The notes beneath the pieces were generated by a model. That model had not been told where the DNA came from. It worked only from the letters and a program-made list of their open reading frames with translations, and did no database searches. Positions 12,875 through 24,105 of a stretch of 64,000 nucleotides of DNA are shown in pieces; position 1 is the first letter of the stretch; each line of letters opens with the position of its first letter. The stretch is taken from the NCBI RefSeq assembly GCF_023091745.1, contig NC_068926.1, positions 42,246,001 to 42,310,000 on the forward strand. Direction: 5' to 3'. A program made the translations under genes and the position numbers. Source of the stretch: Budorcas taxicolor. Lineage: Eukaryota > Chordata > Mammalia > Artiodactyla > Bovidae.

Positions 12875-13727
12875 GTTAAGTGGATAAGTCATGTCTGACT
12901 GTTTGCAACTCCATAGACTGCAGCACACCAGGCTTCTCTGTCCTTCACTATCTCCCTGAGCTGGCTCAAACTCATGGTCCGTTGAGTCGGTGATGCCATC
13001 CAACCATCTCATCCTCTGTCGTCCCCTTCTCCTCCTACCCTCAATCTTCTCCAGCATCAGGGTCTTTTCCAATGAGTTGGCTGTTTGCATCAGGTGGCCA
13101 AAATATTGGAGCTTCAGCTTCAGGATCAGTTCTTTGATCTCCTTGCCGTCCAAGGGACTCTAAAGCATCTTCTCCAGCACCACAATTTGAAAGCATCAAT
13201 TCTTCGGTGCTCAGCCTTCTTTATAGTCAAATTTTCACATCTGTACTTGACTACTGGAAAAACTATAGATTTGACTAGACGGCAAAATAATGTCTTTGCT
13301 TTTTAATACACTATCTAGGTTTATCATAGCTTTTCTTCCAAGGAGAAACCATCTTTTAATTTTGTAGCTGCTGTCAACAATGGCAGTGATTTTGGAGCCA
13401 AGAAAATGAAATCTGTCACTGTTTCTACTTTTTTCCTATTTGCCATGAAATGATGGGACCAGATGCCATGATCTTTGTGTTTTGAATGTTGAGTTTTAAG
13501 CCAGCTTTTTCACTCTCTTCTTTCACTTTCATCAAGAGGCTCTTTAGTTCCTCTTCACTTTCTGCCCCTAAAGTGATATAATCTACATATCTGAGGTTGT
13601 TGATATTTCTTCTGGCAATCTTGATTCCAGCTTATGCTTCATCCAGCCCAGCATTTCACATGATGTACTCTGTATATAAGTTAAATTAACAGAGTGACAA
13701 TATACAGCCTTGATGTACTACTTTCCT
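12875..13727 (-). mobile_element. BovB LINE, 5'-truncated (antisense)
   Basis: This is the 3' part of a BovB (RTE-type) retrotransposon in antisense. The plus strand shows the usual order: tail region, connecting region, then the end of the reverse transcriptase (complement of the ADDT-like segment around 13550-13620). A broken ORF fragment at 12833-13153 on the minus strand carries GKIEGRRRRGRQRMRWLDGI-type sequence typical of the BovB C-terminus. Confidence 0.9.
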
Positions 13728-13731
13728 GATG

Positions 13732-13864
13732 GTGAAAGTGAAAGTGAAGTCGCTCAGTCGTGTCCGACTCTTTGAGACCACATGGACTGTAGCCTACCAG
13801 GCTCCTCTGTCCATGGGATTTTCCAGGCAATAGTACTGGAGTGGATTGCCATTTCCTTCTCCAG
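13732..13864 (-). repeat. Single-unit BOV-A2-type SINE
   Basis: The single-unit SINE in antisense runs from gtgaaagtgaaagtgaagtc to the complement of GGAGAAGGAAATGGC. It directly abuts the broken end of the BovB fragment. Confidence 0.88.
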
Positions 13865-14927
13865 GTGGTATTAAGTGAATAATAGTTATATAATGACATT
13901 AGTAAAAAATGTTTATCAGAAAAAAATTTTATCAGTTTTCACAATCAATAGCCAGTCAAAAAAATAAAAAATAATTACAATTGCAAGCCGTAATGGAAAC
14001 ATAATTAACCTAACTATGCAAAATAATTACATACAATTTAGGCAGGTTAAGTAGAGTGATGTGGTAAGTGGAAGCACATATATGCATATGTTTTCATCCA
14101 TCCCGCCAATCTGCATCTTTTGGTTGGTGCATTTAATCCCTTTACATTTAAGGTAATTATCAACATGCATGATCCTATTACCATTTTCTTAATTATTTCA
14201 GGTTTATTTTCTGTAGGTCTTTTCCTTCTTTTGTATGTCCTACCTAGAGAAGTTTCTTTAGCATTTTCTGTAAAGATGGATTGGTGGCACTTAACTTTTG
14301 CTCATCTGGAAAGCTTTGATTTCTCCATCAAGTCTGAACAAGAGTCTTGCTGGGTAGAATATTCATGGTTATAGATTCTTTCTACAGGTTCTTCCCTTCC
14401 ATCACTTTAAATATATCATGCCATTCCCTCTGGCTTGTGGAGTTTCCATTTCCATTTCTCAGTATCCAGCTGAGAAATCAACTGACAACCTGATGGGAGT
14501 TCCTATGTATGTTATTTGCTACTTTTCTCTTGCTGCTTGTAATATTTTATCTTATATCTGTCTTTAATCTTTATCATTTTGATTACTATATGTCTCAGTG
14601 TGTTCTTCTTTGGGTTTATCCTGAGACTCTCTGTACTTCCTGGACTTTGTTGACTATTCCTTTTCCCATGTTAGGGAAGTTTCAACTATTATCTCTTCAA
14701 ATATTTTCTTGGGTTCTTTCTCTCTTTTTCTTCTAGGATTCTTATAATGCAGGTGTTGGTGTGTTTAATGTTATCCCAGAGATAGCTCTTAGGTTTTCTT
14801 CACTTTTTTTCATTCTTTATTCTATGTTCTGTTCTGCAGCAATGATTTCCACCATTCTGTTCTTCAAGTCAAGTATCTGTTTTTCTGCCTCAGTTTTTCT
14901 GCTATTGATTCCTACTAGTGTATTGTT

Positions 14928-15204
14928 TGGGAGAAGGCAATGGCACCCCACTCCAGCACTCTTGCCTGGCAAATCCCATGGACGGAGGAGCCTGGTGGGC
15001 TGCAGTCCATGGGGTCGCTAGGAGTCGGACACGGCTGAGCGACTTCACTTTCACTTTTCACTTTCATGCATTGGAGAAGGAAATGGCAACCCACTCCAGT
15101 GTTCTTGCCTGGAGAATCCCAGGGACAGGGGAGCCTGGTGGGCTGCCGTCTGTGGGGCCGCACAGAGTCAGACACGACTGAAGCGACTTAGCAGCAGCAG
15201 CAGC
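14928..15204 (+). repeat. BOV-A2 SINE inside L1 5' sequence
   Basis: This is a full BOV-A2 in sense orientation with a (CAG)n tail. It is flanked by an 11-bp duplication, agtgtattgtt, at 14917-14927 and 15205-15215, so it interrupts the antisense L1 5' sequence and is younger than it. Confidence 0.97.
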
Positions 15205-16307
15205 AGTGTATTGTTCACCTCTGTTCGTTCTTCAGTTCTTCGAAGTCTTTAGCAAACATTTCTTGCATCTTCTCCATTGTTTCTGAGATATTGGATCATC
15301 TTCACTATCATTATTCTGATTTTCTTTTCTGGAATATTGCTTATCTCTATTTCGTTTAGTTATTTTTCTGGGGCTTTATCTTGTTCCCTCATCTGACACA
15401 TAACCCTCTGCTTTTTCATTCTGATTAGCTTTCTGTAAGGTGCTTTCCATTCTAGCCACTGCAGGATTTTTGTTCTTCTTGCTTAGTCTCTCTGCCCTCT
15501 GGTGGATGCGGCTAAGAGACTTGTGTAAGTTTCCCGATGGGAGGGACTAGGTAAAACTGTGTCTTGCTCTGGTGGGCAGGGCCGTGCTCAGTAAGACTTT
15601 AATCCAATTATCTGTTAATGGGTGGTGTTTCACTACCTCCCTGTTAGTTGTTGGGCCTGAGGTGACCCAGTTCTGAGGTATACGGGCTATATAGTAGGGT
15701 GAATGGGTACCTCCAAGAGGACTTATATCAAAGGGCACCTTCCAGGAGTGCTGCTGCCAGTGCCCCCACCCCAGCAGCAGCCGCTGCCTACCCACACCTC
15801 CACAGGAGACACCCCAACCATAAGAAGGTAGGTCTGGTTCAGTTTCCTGTGGAGTAACTGCTCTTTTCCCCTGTGTCTTGGTGCACACAAGATTTTGTTT
15901 ATGCCCTTCAAGAGTGGAGTCTCTGTTTCCCCCAATCCTGTGGAAGTCCTGTAATCAGATCCTGCTGGACTTCAAAGTCAGGTTCCCTGGGGATTCCCAG
16001 TCCCTTTCCTGGATCCCCAGGGCTGAGAAGCTTGACATGAGGCTCAGAACCTTCATAACCATTGGAGTTATTTGGTATTGTTGTTCTCCAGTTTATGGGT
16101 CACCCATCCAGCAGATATTGGATCTCCTTTTATTGTGTTTGCACCCCTCCTTAGCATCTTGTTGTGGCTTCTTCCTTGTCTTTGAATAAGAGGTATACTT
16201 TTTTGGTGGATTTTGTGGGTGGTTGTTCAAAAGCTTGTTGCAATTCTGGTGCTCTCAGAGGAGATGAACACATGTCCTTCTACTCTACCATTTTGATCTA
16301 GAAGAGC

Positions 16308-17489
16308 AAGAGGTGAGTTCTTAAGATTTGTATTTTAGACGGAACATTCTGTATCCTGGGTGGAGAATGTGTCTCTGGGGTAATATATTGAATGTAGGGA
16401 CACCAGGTAAGAGGCTGTATTTCTGGTGGAGGTGATGGGACTCTGGATTAAGAGAATAAGGGACAGTTGGTCTCAGAAAATATTTAGGATGAAGACTTAG
16501 TGGAACTCATCAATGAACTTGTATGTGCTGGAGATAATGTTAAGAAGAAACAAATCCTACTACCAGGACAGGAGGCTGAGTCCCCAAGAGAATGCTGCCT
16601 TGTCTCAGGATGGGCTGTAGAGAATATTGGAAAGGAGATATGCAAGCAAGGTGGTGGTCTTGGGTTTATAGGGTCTATGGGACACACCAACTCAAGCTGG
16701 TGTGTTAGCTCTTGACACTAACTCTGAGATTCAGGGAAGAGACTACATCTAGAACTTAATTTTGAGAATCATCAGCCTTTGGTGTTTCACATGATAGTTA
16801 CTGCTTTTTTAACAAGGCAGTTAAAGCAAAAAACCCAAAAAAGAGAAGACATATGCATACCTTAAAAATCCTGCTTTCACTTCCTACTGATGAATGCACA
16901 TTCTTTCCATTTAATTGAGGAGGAGCCAGACCATTACCTTGAACATACCTCTACTGAACAGTTTCCCATTTCAGTCTTTACTTTAAAGTGGGACAAGAAT
17001 TTAAGAATATTTGTGAAGAAATTTAACACTAAGTCCTTTTCCATTTTTAGGATTTTTTTCTAGTATTTTCTGATAACCTTACTCACTGTTAACCAAAATA
17101 AAATTGTGCCTACTTGCATGACTGATTCTTTCCAGAACATTCAATAGAGTTTTCAACATTTGTCTTTTCATGTTACAATTTACAAAGTATTTGAACTAAA
17201 GTATATAATCACAATATCAAATTCCAACTATCAAAAAAAGTTTTCTTTTTTAAAAAATACATTTTATTCTCATTCAATGGGTGAAAGCAAAAATGAGAAG
17301 GGCAAGCAGCTAACCAAAATTATTTAGCAGACCTCCCCTGTATTTCTTATGTCATGTAAGAGGGGACCAAAGGAGAAGAAAACAAACAAATAAATAGTAT
17401 AAAACATAGCTACAAATGTTTCCAAATCTGCATATAGTTAGTAGATTTTAATATGTAATCATAGCCTCTTTCTTCACTCTCTCCTTTTC
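16308..17489. other. Continuation of split repeat, then unassigned sequence
   Basis: The first 200-450 bases appear to continue the old repeat ending at 11308. From about 16800 to 17489 the sequence is AT-rich and I recognise no gene or repeat. Confidence 0.5.
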
Positions 17490-17499
17490 CACATTACTT

Positions 17500-18035
17500 T
17501 TTAAAAATTAATTTATTTTTTAATTGAAAGATAATTACCTTACAGAATTGTGTTGGTTTTTGCCAAACATCAACATGAATAAGCCATACACATTAATTTT
17601 TTTAAAAACTTACCCATGGTGGATTCATGTCAATGTATGGCAAAACCAATACAGTATTGTAAAGTAAAATAAAGTTAAAATAAAAATTTAAAAAAAAATT
17701 TATTTCTTTATTTTTGACTGTGCCAGGTCTTAGTTGCTGCATGGGCTTTCTCTTGTGGCAGGCAGGGACTAATTCCTAGTTGCGGTTCTTGGACTGCTCA
17801 TTTCAGTGGCTTCTGTTGTTGCAGAGCACAGACTCTAGGGCACGAAGGCTTCAGTATTTGTGGCATGCAGGCTCAGTAGTTGTAGTTCCCAGACTCTAGA
17901 GCACATGTTCAGTAGTTGTGGCACACGGGCTTAGTTGCTCCATTGCATGAGAGATCTTCCCAGACCAGGGATCAAACCCGTGTCTCCTGCATTGGCAGGC
18001 AGATTCTTTACCATTGAGCCACCAGTCAAACCCTT
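17500..18035 (-). repeat. CHR-2-type SINE with L1 tails inserted in its tail
   Basis: A CHR-2-type SINE lies in antisense at about 17700-18035; its complement ends with a tRNA-like head (ctcctgcattggcaggcaga region). Between its A-rich tail and the left duplication lie two short L1 3' ends in opposite orientations (17505-17590 antisense; 17610-17690 sense). A 10-bp duplication, cacattactt, at 17490-17499 and 18036-18045 flanks the whole, showing that the SINE came first. Confidence 0.82.
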
Positions 18036-18045
18036 CACATTACTT

Positions 18046-19148
18046 CTGTAAGCACTTCAGCTAGTCAGAAGTCTTTCTTTGATGTATAGACCCCAAACTT
18101 TCATTCCTCCAGGATGTGAGTCCCTTCTGGTCTTCCCTTTTTGGAACTTCTGGAGTTTTCTTTTGCGGTGGTTACTGGACAAGAGAATACAAGAGACACT
18201 GCAGTAGGCTGTGAATCGCTTCTCTATTGTATATGCGTTTATCCTCTCCCCAGTTCAGGGCACACCGTTTTTATTTCAGCATGGCATGCTATCATGCATG
18301 TGCAGTCTCACAGTTCAGTAGATAATACAGGATAGAAATATTGGGTTATAGAATCATGTTGTATTCTGTGGACAGAAGTCAAGAGTCTACTAGTGCCCAG
18401 TGGCAAATCAGAAACTATTTTTGCAGTGGAAAAGAGTTGCAAGCAGCAGGGAACAAGGTCTTACCTCAAACCCCAGGCATCTGTCCTGTGATTCTCTTAT
18501 TAGAGGTTGCCATAGTCTCTGTACTAGCATCTGTCTGCCTCAGACACTTCAAATACCATTGGGTCTACTAGATGTCAAGTAACCTGCCCTGCGGCCTGTA
18601 CCTACTGTTGTAGTTTATTTCTTGGGGCCCAACTGGCAGCCTTATACGTGAATACCAATAAATATGACACAACAGCAAGCCTACATGTGGTACACATCTG
18701 CAAAATGATGTGTACGCACATCATTTTGTACACAAAAATCCAAGTACACAAAATCCAAGCTGATCTACCAGGCTTTCCTTTCTTCTGTGTGGTACATGCC
18801 AAAACCAACAATGAACCTCAGATCAATGATGCTTAAAAACTTTACCTGTGAGGCAGACACTCTAACCTCTGAGGGGTTTATCTCTCATACTCTGTCACAC
18901 ATGTTTTTACAAGGCATCTAAGTGGCTTGCTACTTCTGGCTCATCGGGTGCAGTTTACATAGTGTCATCAATATAATGTACCCCGCTTAAAGTTCTGCTG
19001 TAGAGATTATCACATCCAGAGCAGTTTCTGTGTCTCTCTTGAGGAAATGGCAGGATAAAACTCTTATTATCGGCCTAAAGACAATGAAAGTTGTTGGTGT
19101 GAGAAAGAATTGGCTTCTTTTTGGAAGTAAATGTTCTTGCATGGATAT
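18046..19148. other. Unassigned intergenic sequence
   Basis: No gene or clear repeat is recognised. It contains a perfect hairpin: 12-base arms (caaaatgatgtg / cacatcattttg) at 18701-18712 and 18717-18728, with a 4-base loop. Confidence 0.5.
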
Positions 19149-19397
19149 GCTTCCCAGGTGGCACTAGTGGTAAAGAACCAGCCTGCTAATGCAGGAGATG
19201 TGAGACTCGGGTTCAATCCCTGTGTCGGGAAGATCCCCTGGAGGAGGGCATGGCAACCCACTCCAGTATTCTTGCCTGGAGAATCCTATGGACAGAGGAG
19301 CCTGGTGGCTACAGTCTATTGGGCTGTAAACAGTCAGACACAACTGAAGCAACTTAACAGGCAGGCACGCAACACACACATACATACATATATATTT
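19149..19397 (+). repeat. Bov-tA SINE with CA/TA microsatellite tail
   Basis: This sense Bov-tA opens with gcttcccaggtggcactagt and ends in a run of acaca and tacata repeats. It is somewhat diverged. Confidence 0.88.
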
Positions 19398-19411
19398 GCA
19401 TATAGGGGATG

Positions 19412-19612
19412 GTGCTTCACTGGTGGCTGATGGTAAAGAACCTGCCTGCAATGCAGGAGACCTGGGTTCAATCCCTGGGTCAGGAAGAGCCCCTGGAGAA
19501 GAGAATGAATACTCACTCCAGTGTTCTTGCCCGGGAAATCCCATGGACGCAGGAGCCTGGTGGGCTACAATTCAGTGCTGTAGGAGTCGAACACGACTGA
19601 ACAACTTTCACT
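19412..19612 (+). repeat. Bov-tA SINE
   Basis: This second sense Bov-tA lies within 20 bases of the previous one. The tRNA-like head and the gaacacgactgaacaacttt end are both present. Confidence 0.9.
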
Positions 19613-20704
19613 TTTCCCTTACAGAGTTAAAAGGTTGTTTCTGTTTGCACAGGAATTCTGGGAATTTTTGGATTTCTAGGTTTCTAGCCTCACGCAAGTC
19701 AGTACCAGTGTCTTCATTCAACACACCAGAGTTCCATTATTTTAGGGCCCTGTGGCAGAGCCCTTAATTGGCAGTGCACACTGTTTACTTAGGCTTTCCC
19801 AAGCCATAAATTTCCTGCTGCTATATGAGAGGAGATACTCATTCAAACTTCAAAAATGCTTCCTGGTTCTCCATGCATACTGTGAATTGTATGCTCATAG
19901 GTTTTAATTTCTCAGTTCCCCTGTGTTTGTCCTCTGGGACCAGAAAAAAAGAAGCTGGAAAGCTCCAGTATTTCAAAGCACTGCTGCTGTCATATCCACA
20001 AAACACCACAGTTACCTGACTTCCCTCCAGCCCCCTCTGCCCTTTGTTAGTGACAATGCTGATAAGATGATGTCACCATTTGCCAGAAGTTACCCGAGTC
20101 CTACCCACCCACTTTGTAAAAAGCACATCCCTTGTTCCTCAAATGTGTGAGCAACCCAATCCTTGAATTCCATCATGAGGTTCTGTTTCCTAGGGCCATT
20201 TGCAACACCAATTACTCTCTGTCTGGGTCCTAGCATAAAATAGATGACATACACAAAGGAATGTTTCAAGGGTATTTTACTTACAAAGTGCATATGAGCA
20301 AAGGAAACCTCAAAATTTAGTAAAAACAAAAAAAATTCCAGGATAGTAGCCATAGAGCTGTTGACCGCTTTAAGCAGAAGGCGATGAGAGAGTAAACAGG
20401 TAACCTGAACCCAAAAGGACAGTTCTGAGAGGGCCATCTTGAAAGGTGCACTGATCTTTGGCTAAAGGACCCAAGTCACCTGAAGTGAACTGTCAGAAGG
20501 GAGCTGGAGGAAGAAATATTCTAACCTCTCTCTGCTTTATTCCTCTAGTCACCTGAGCAAGCTTCCTGTTGGCTAAAGTCAACAGGAAGCAGAGTGAGGA
20601 AAGCTATTAATGATTAATGTCACTCTTAGAGGTGAGCTTCTACAGGATAGAGAGGGAAGGGAGTGAACTGGAAGAAGAAATGAAGATATATCCAGTACAC
20701 AAGA
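19613..20704. other. Unassigned intergenic sequence
   Basis: Neither strand carries a recognisable gene. I see no repeat that I can name. Confidence 0.5.
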
Positions 20705-20713
20705 GCCATTATT

Positions 20714-20766
20714 ATTTTTTTTAATTCAAATTTTATTTTTTTACTTTATAATACTGTATTGGTTTT
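20714..20766 (-). repeat. Very short L1 3'-end insertion
   Basis: About 53 bases equal the complement of the ruminant L1 terminus (aaccaatacagtattataaa followed by an A-rich tail). The repeated gccattatt at 20705-20713 and 20767-20775 may be its target-site duplication, although part of that motif is also L1 sequence. Confidence 0.6.
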
Positions 20767-20775
20767 GCCATTATT

Positions 20776-21824
20776 TCTTAAACAGGATTGAGATTCAGTT
20801 AAAGGGTAGAATATGAGATAAACTGCTTCATGACAGCTATCGATGGGGAAGACACTATTTTCATTTTTAGTGGTTTACAAGTAGATGGCTTGTTTGATTG
20901 TTCCACTTGGCAGTAGTTCCCAGAGGAAAGGCAGAAAAGGACAGACAGCATTAGTCTGGCTGATTTGGGTTCAGATACACTTACTGTACCTTGACAGAGA
21001 ACGTAATGCAGGAATGATTTCACAGCAGTCTCTGTGAGCCACTGTGGTGCAGTCAGTGCCACAGTAGAGTAGCCCTTCCCCAGCTCTGCAGGGATCCTGC
21101 CATTATGGCCAGAATGAAGAGCCAAGCAGTTCTATGCCAGCCTGGCAGCGTGAGGTCTTTGTCACTATAGGAACACCTCCTAAAGCACGTAGATGCTCTC
21201 ACATTGGGCGCTAGCATCGGAGGTGAGAAATGTACATTGTAAAATGCTTCCGTTATCCACGACGGATTGATAAAGGGCCAGAGTCGGGTACCTGGGCAGG
21301 ACTTTGTGAGCCCCCGTAAGACAACACCAGAGACTCTCAAAGTACAGTACTTTGGGGCAAAGTACTGTATTTTGCAGAAGACAAAAGCCAATCAAATTTT
21401 CAACATTATTATTAAAAATTACCAATTTTGAATTCATAGCCTGAAGAGACCTGGGGAAACACATTTTATACCATTGGGGTCAGTTTTTAAGGGATTAGTT
21501 ACCTTTGCTATGACCAAACTTGAAATTATTCTGATCTTCTGAAATTACTTTCTCAGATGTAACATTATTAATAGGAATACAATCTTACCTTTGGACGTAG
21601 AAAGACACAAATTTGCCATTGTTTTCAATATAGACTAATAAGTATTAAAAAATATCCTCTGGTAGTTTTTTTTTTTTTTCCTGGAATATAGCAAACATAA
21701 TTTATAAAAAGCTTTATTAGTGGAGCAGTTATCCTAAGGAATTCTAATACAAATAATATTAAAGAATGAACAGTATAATTTTAGAAATATTTCACATGGA
21801 AATAGGTTGATCTACACCGTTTTT
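20776..21824. other. Unassigned intergenic sequence with a perfect hairpin
   Basis: No gene is recognised. A hairpin with perfect 12-base arms (tacagtactttg / caaagtactgta) and a 3-base loop lies at 21343-21369. Confidence 0.5.
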
Positions 21825-21965
21825 CTAGATTCTACATATTTGTGTTAATATACAATATTTGTTTTTCTCTTTCTGACTTATTTCACTCTGTATGTTAGTC
21901 CCCAGGTCCATCCATGTCTCTGCAAATGGCATTATTTTGCTTTTTATGACTGAGTAATATTTCAT

Positions 21966-22015
<50 letters not shown>

Positions 22016-22255
22016 CGCATGCGCACCACATCTTTTTTATCCATTCCTCTGTCAATAGACATTTAGGTTATCTCTATGTCCTGGCTATTGTAAATAGTGC
22101 TATAATGAACACTGAGATACTATTCTGTGATGACCCAGGTGGGGAGGAAATTTTAAAAAGAGGGGATACAAATATACATATGCCTGATTTACTTTGCTGT
22201 ACAGCAGAAAATAGCACAACAGTGTAAAGCAACAATGCTCTGATAAAAAAAATTT
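21825..22255 (+). mobile_element. L1 3' end with 5' inversion
   Basis: The left part (21825-22115) is the end of L1 ORF2 and its 3' UTR in antisense. The right part (about 22140-22255) is the L1 terminus in sense, with an A-rich end. Opposed segments of one element are the signature of twin priming. The inverted part contains a (TG)n(CG)n repeat. Near-repeats containing tcacatgga at 21792-21800 and 22265-22273 may be the target-site duplication. Confidence 0.75.
21972..22019 (+). repeat. (TG)n(CG)n microsatellite
   Basis: About 17 TG units are followed by about 7 CG units, inside L1 sequence. Pure alternating purine-pyrimidine of this kind is strongly Z-DNA-prone and probably length-variable. 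Confidence 0.95.
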
Positions 22256-23429
22256 TTTAAGATATCACATGGAGAATAATAAGTGAATACAATACTTGGG
22301 TGGATTGTACAAATGCTTATATTTGATCAAGTCAATTTAAATTCTTTATATACTGAAATTTTTATTGCTCAGTTACATTTTAATCCATTCAATAAATAGG
22401 ATTGGTCATGTATGTTGAGCACCAGTGAAACTGAGATCAATGTGATAGTTTTTGCCTTCAGAAAGCACCTATTTTAGTGAGAGAAACAATTTGTTGCAAT
22501 GAAGGAATAAAATGTTATAGGAAGTTACTTTTCCTCAGAAAAGAAGAGGCATGATTCTAATGACAGGGAAGATAAAATTTTTCCCCCCACAGAGACCTGT
22601 AGAAATGCAAAATAAGAAAGATTTCAATCTTAAAGTCTCTGCCAGTTTTGAACTGCAAAATGTAAGGCTGAGCTGGATTAATGTTTTATTTAACAGAGCA
22701 TTTTAACAAGTCTTTGGATGTGCAAAAGTGGATCTATAGCTAAGAAGAGGCAGAGAAAACTAGGTTCTACTTATTTTTTAAAAGGAATAGAGTTGAATTT
22801 CCAGGAGACACTCAGTATAAGTGACTCAGAAAATGGAGAAGTGAAGAAACACAGCATAGCAGGAACCAGGATCCTACAGAGAAGATGGTCAAAAATTCCT
22901 GGGAAAAAGGGCATAAAGTACTTAGTAAAAAAATGAATCTAGTATTCCAAGTTAGCTTGTCCTGCTAAGATGTAACCTTTGCCCTAATTCCCTGTGAAAC
23001 TTTGCTGTGAGGTTTAAGATTCACTTCTGCATTAACGGAGAGAAGAAAGAAGTCACTGCAAGGGTTCTGGATATTCAGAGCAATAGCTACAGCTCTGTCA
23101 TACATTTTAGAAAGCTCTTCTTTGAAGGGGGAAAAATACATAACTATTAAAGATTGAAAATATTAATCTATTTTAACAGGGTCATGCTTAAATTCTTATA
23201 TCTGAATGAAAGAGGATTGAAGAAGAGTTTTCTTTTCTTAAAAAAAATAATTTGTTTGGTTCATGAAGTTTTATACAAATAGCAACAACAAAAATTTGGC
23301 TCCATATGCTTTAAAAATAAAATAACTATATTGACTCATAGAACTATAATACCAGATTTACAACAGGATTTGATTGACCTAATCACTGTCATCTAAGACT
23401 TAAGATGAAATCTTCTCTCTCCCTTTTTT
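22256..23429. other. Unassigned intergenic sequence
   Basis: The sequence is AT-rich. I recognise no gene or repeat; a 72-codon open frame at 22718-22936 shows no domain. Confidence 0.5.
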
Positions 23430-24105
23430 AAAATAGATTACACATATAAGTGATATCATATTTATATTTCTCTGTCAGACTTACTTCACTTCATATGATA
23501 ATCTCTAGCTGCATCTGTGGTGATGCAAATGGCATTTTGTTTTCTGTTGTTTAGTCATGAAATCCTGTCCGACTCTTTGTGATCCCCTAAACTGTAGCAC
23601 ACCAGTCTTCCCTGTCCTTCATTATCTCCCTGAGTTTGCTCAAGAACAACACTGCATAGGAACCTGGAATGTTAGGTCCATGAATCAAGGTAAAGTGGAT
23701 GAGGTCAAACAGGTGGTGACAGAGTGAACACTGATATTTTAGGAATCTGTGAACTAAAATGGATGGAAATGGGTGAATTTAATTCAGGTAACCATTATGG
23801 CCAAGAGTCCCTTAGAAGGAATGGAGTAGCCCTCATAGTCAACAGAAGAGTCCAAAATGCAGTACTTGGATGTAGTCTCAAAAATGATGGAATGATCTCA
23901 GTTCGTTTCCAAGGCAAACCATTCAATATCACAGTAATCTAAGTCTGTGCCCCAACTGCTAATGCCAAAGAAGATGAAGCTAAACGATTTTGCCTTTTTG
24001 TAGCTTTGTAACATTCCACTATCTGTAGATAGATAGATATCTATATAGATCTTCTTTATCCATTCCTCTGTCAATGGACATTAAGGTTTCTTCCATGTCC
24101 AGGAA
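23430..24105 (-). mobile_element. L1 3' fragment (antisense) interrupted by BovB
   Basis: Antisense L1 3' sequence at 23430-23540 (ttctctgtcagacttacttc) resumes at about 24003-24105 (cattcctctgtcaatggaca). The two pieces are consecutive in L1 and are separated by a rearranged BovB. An L1 terminus in sense lies further on at 28285-28385 and may be the tail of the same, 5'-inverted L1. Confidence 0.75.
23543..24002 (+). mobile_element. BovB with 5' inversion
   Basis: The first 100 bases (23543-23642) are the BovB tail region in antisense. They are followed by the BovB endonuclease region in sense, where an open stretch at 23724-23942 carries DILGICELKWMEMGEFNSG and later GMISVRFQGKPFNITVI. These are hallmarks of the RTE apurinic-type endonuclease. 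The two parts come from opposite ends of the element, so this is a rearranged copy, not an intact gene. Confidence 0.85.

Larger units (their letters stand above)
11309..16307 (-). mobile_element. L1-type insertion of about 5 kb with rearranged interior
   Basis: On the plus strand it opens with a T-rich run and an L1 tail-like stretch (11309-11410) and closes with the complement of an L1 5' terminus (the aatggtagagtagaagga motif near 16275-16300). A perfect 12-bp duplication, aagaggtgagtt, flanks it (11297-11308 and 16308-16319). The 5' UTR-like part covers about 14100-16307 in antisense. The interior also holds L1 ORF2-like sequence in sense orientation (about 11440-12170), a BovB fragment and two SINEs. 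It therefore cannot be a plain full-length copy. Confidence 0.6.

Noticed and set aside
23724..23942. 72-codon frame with endonuclease-like sequence as a gene
   Set aside because: It is the BovB endonuclease region in a rearranged, deleted copy.
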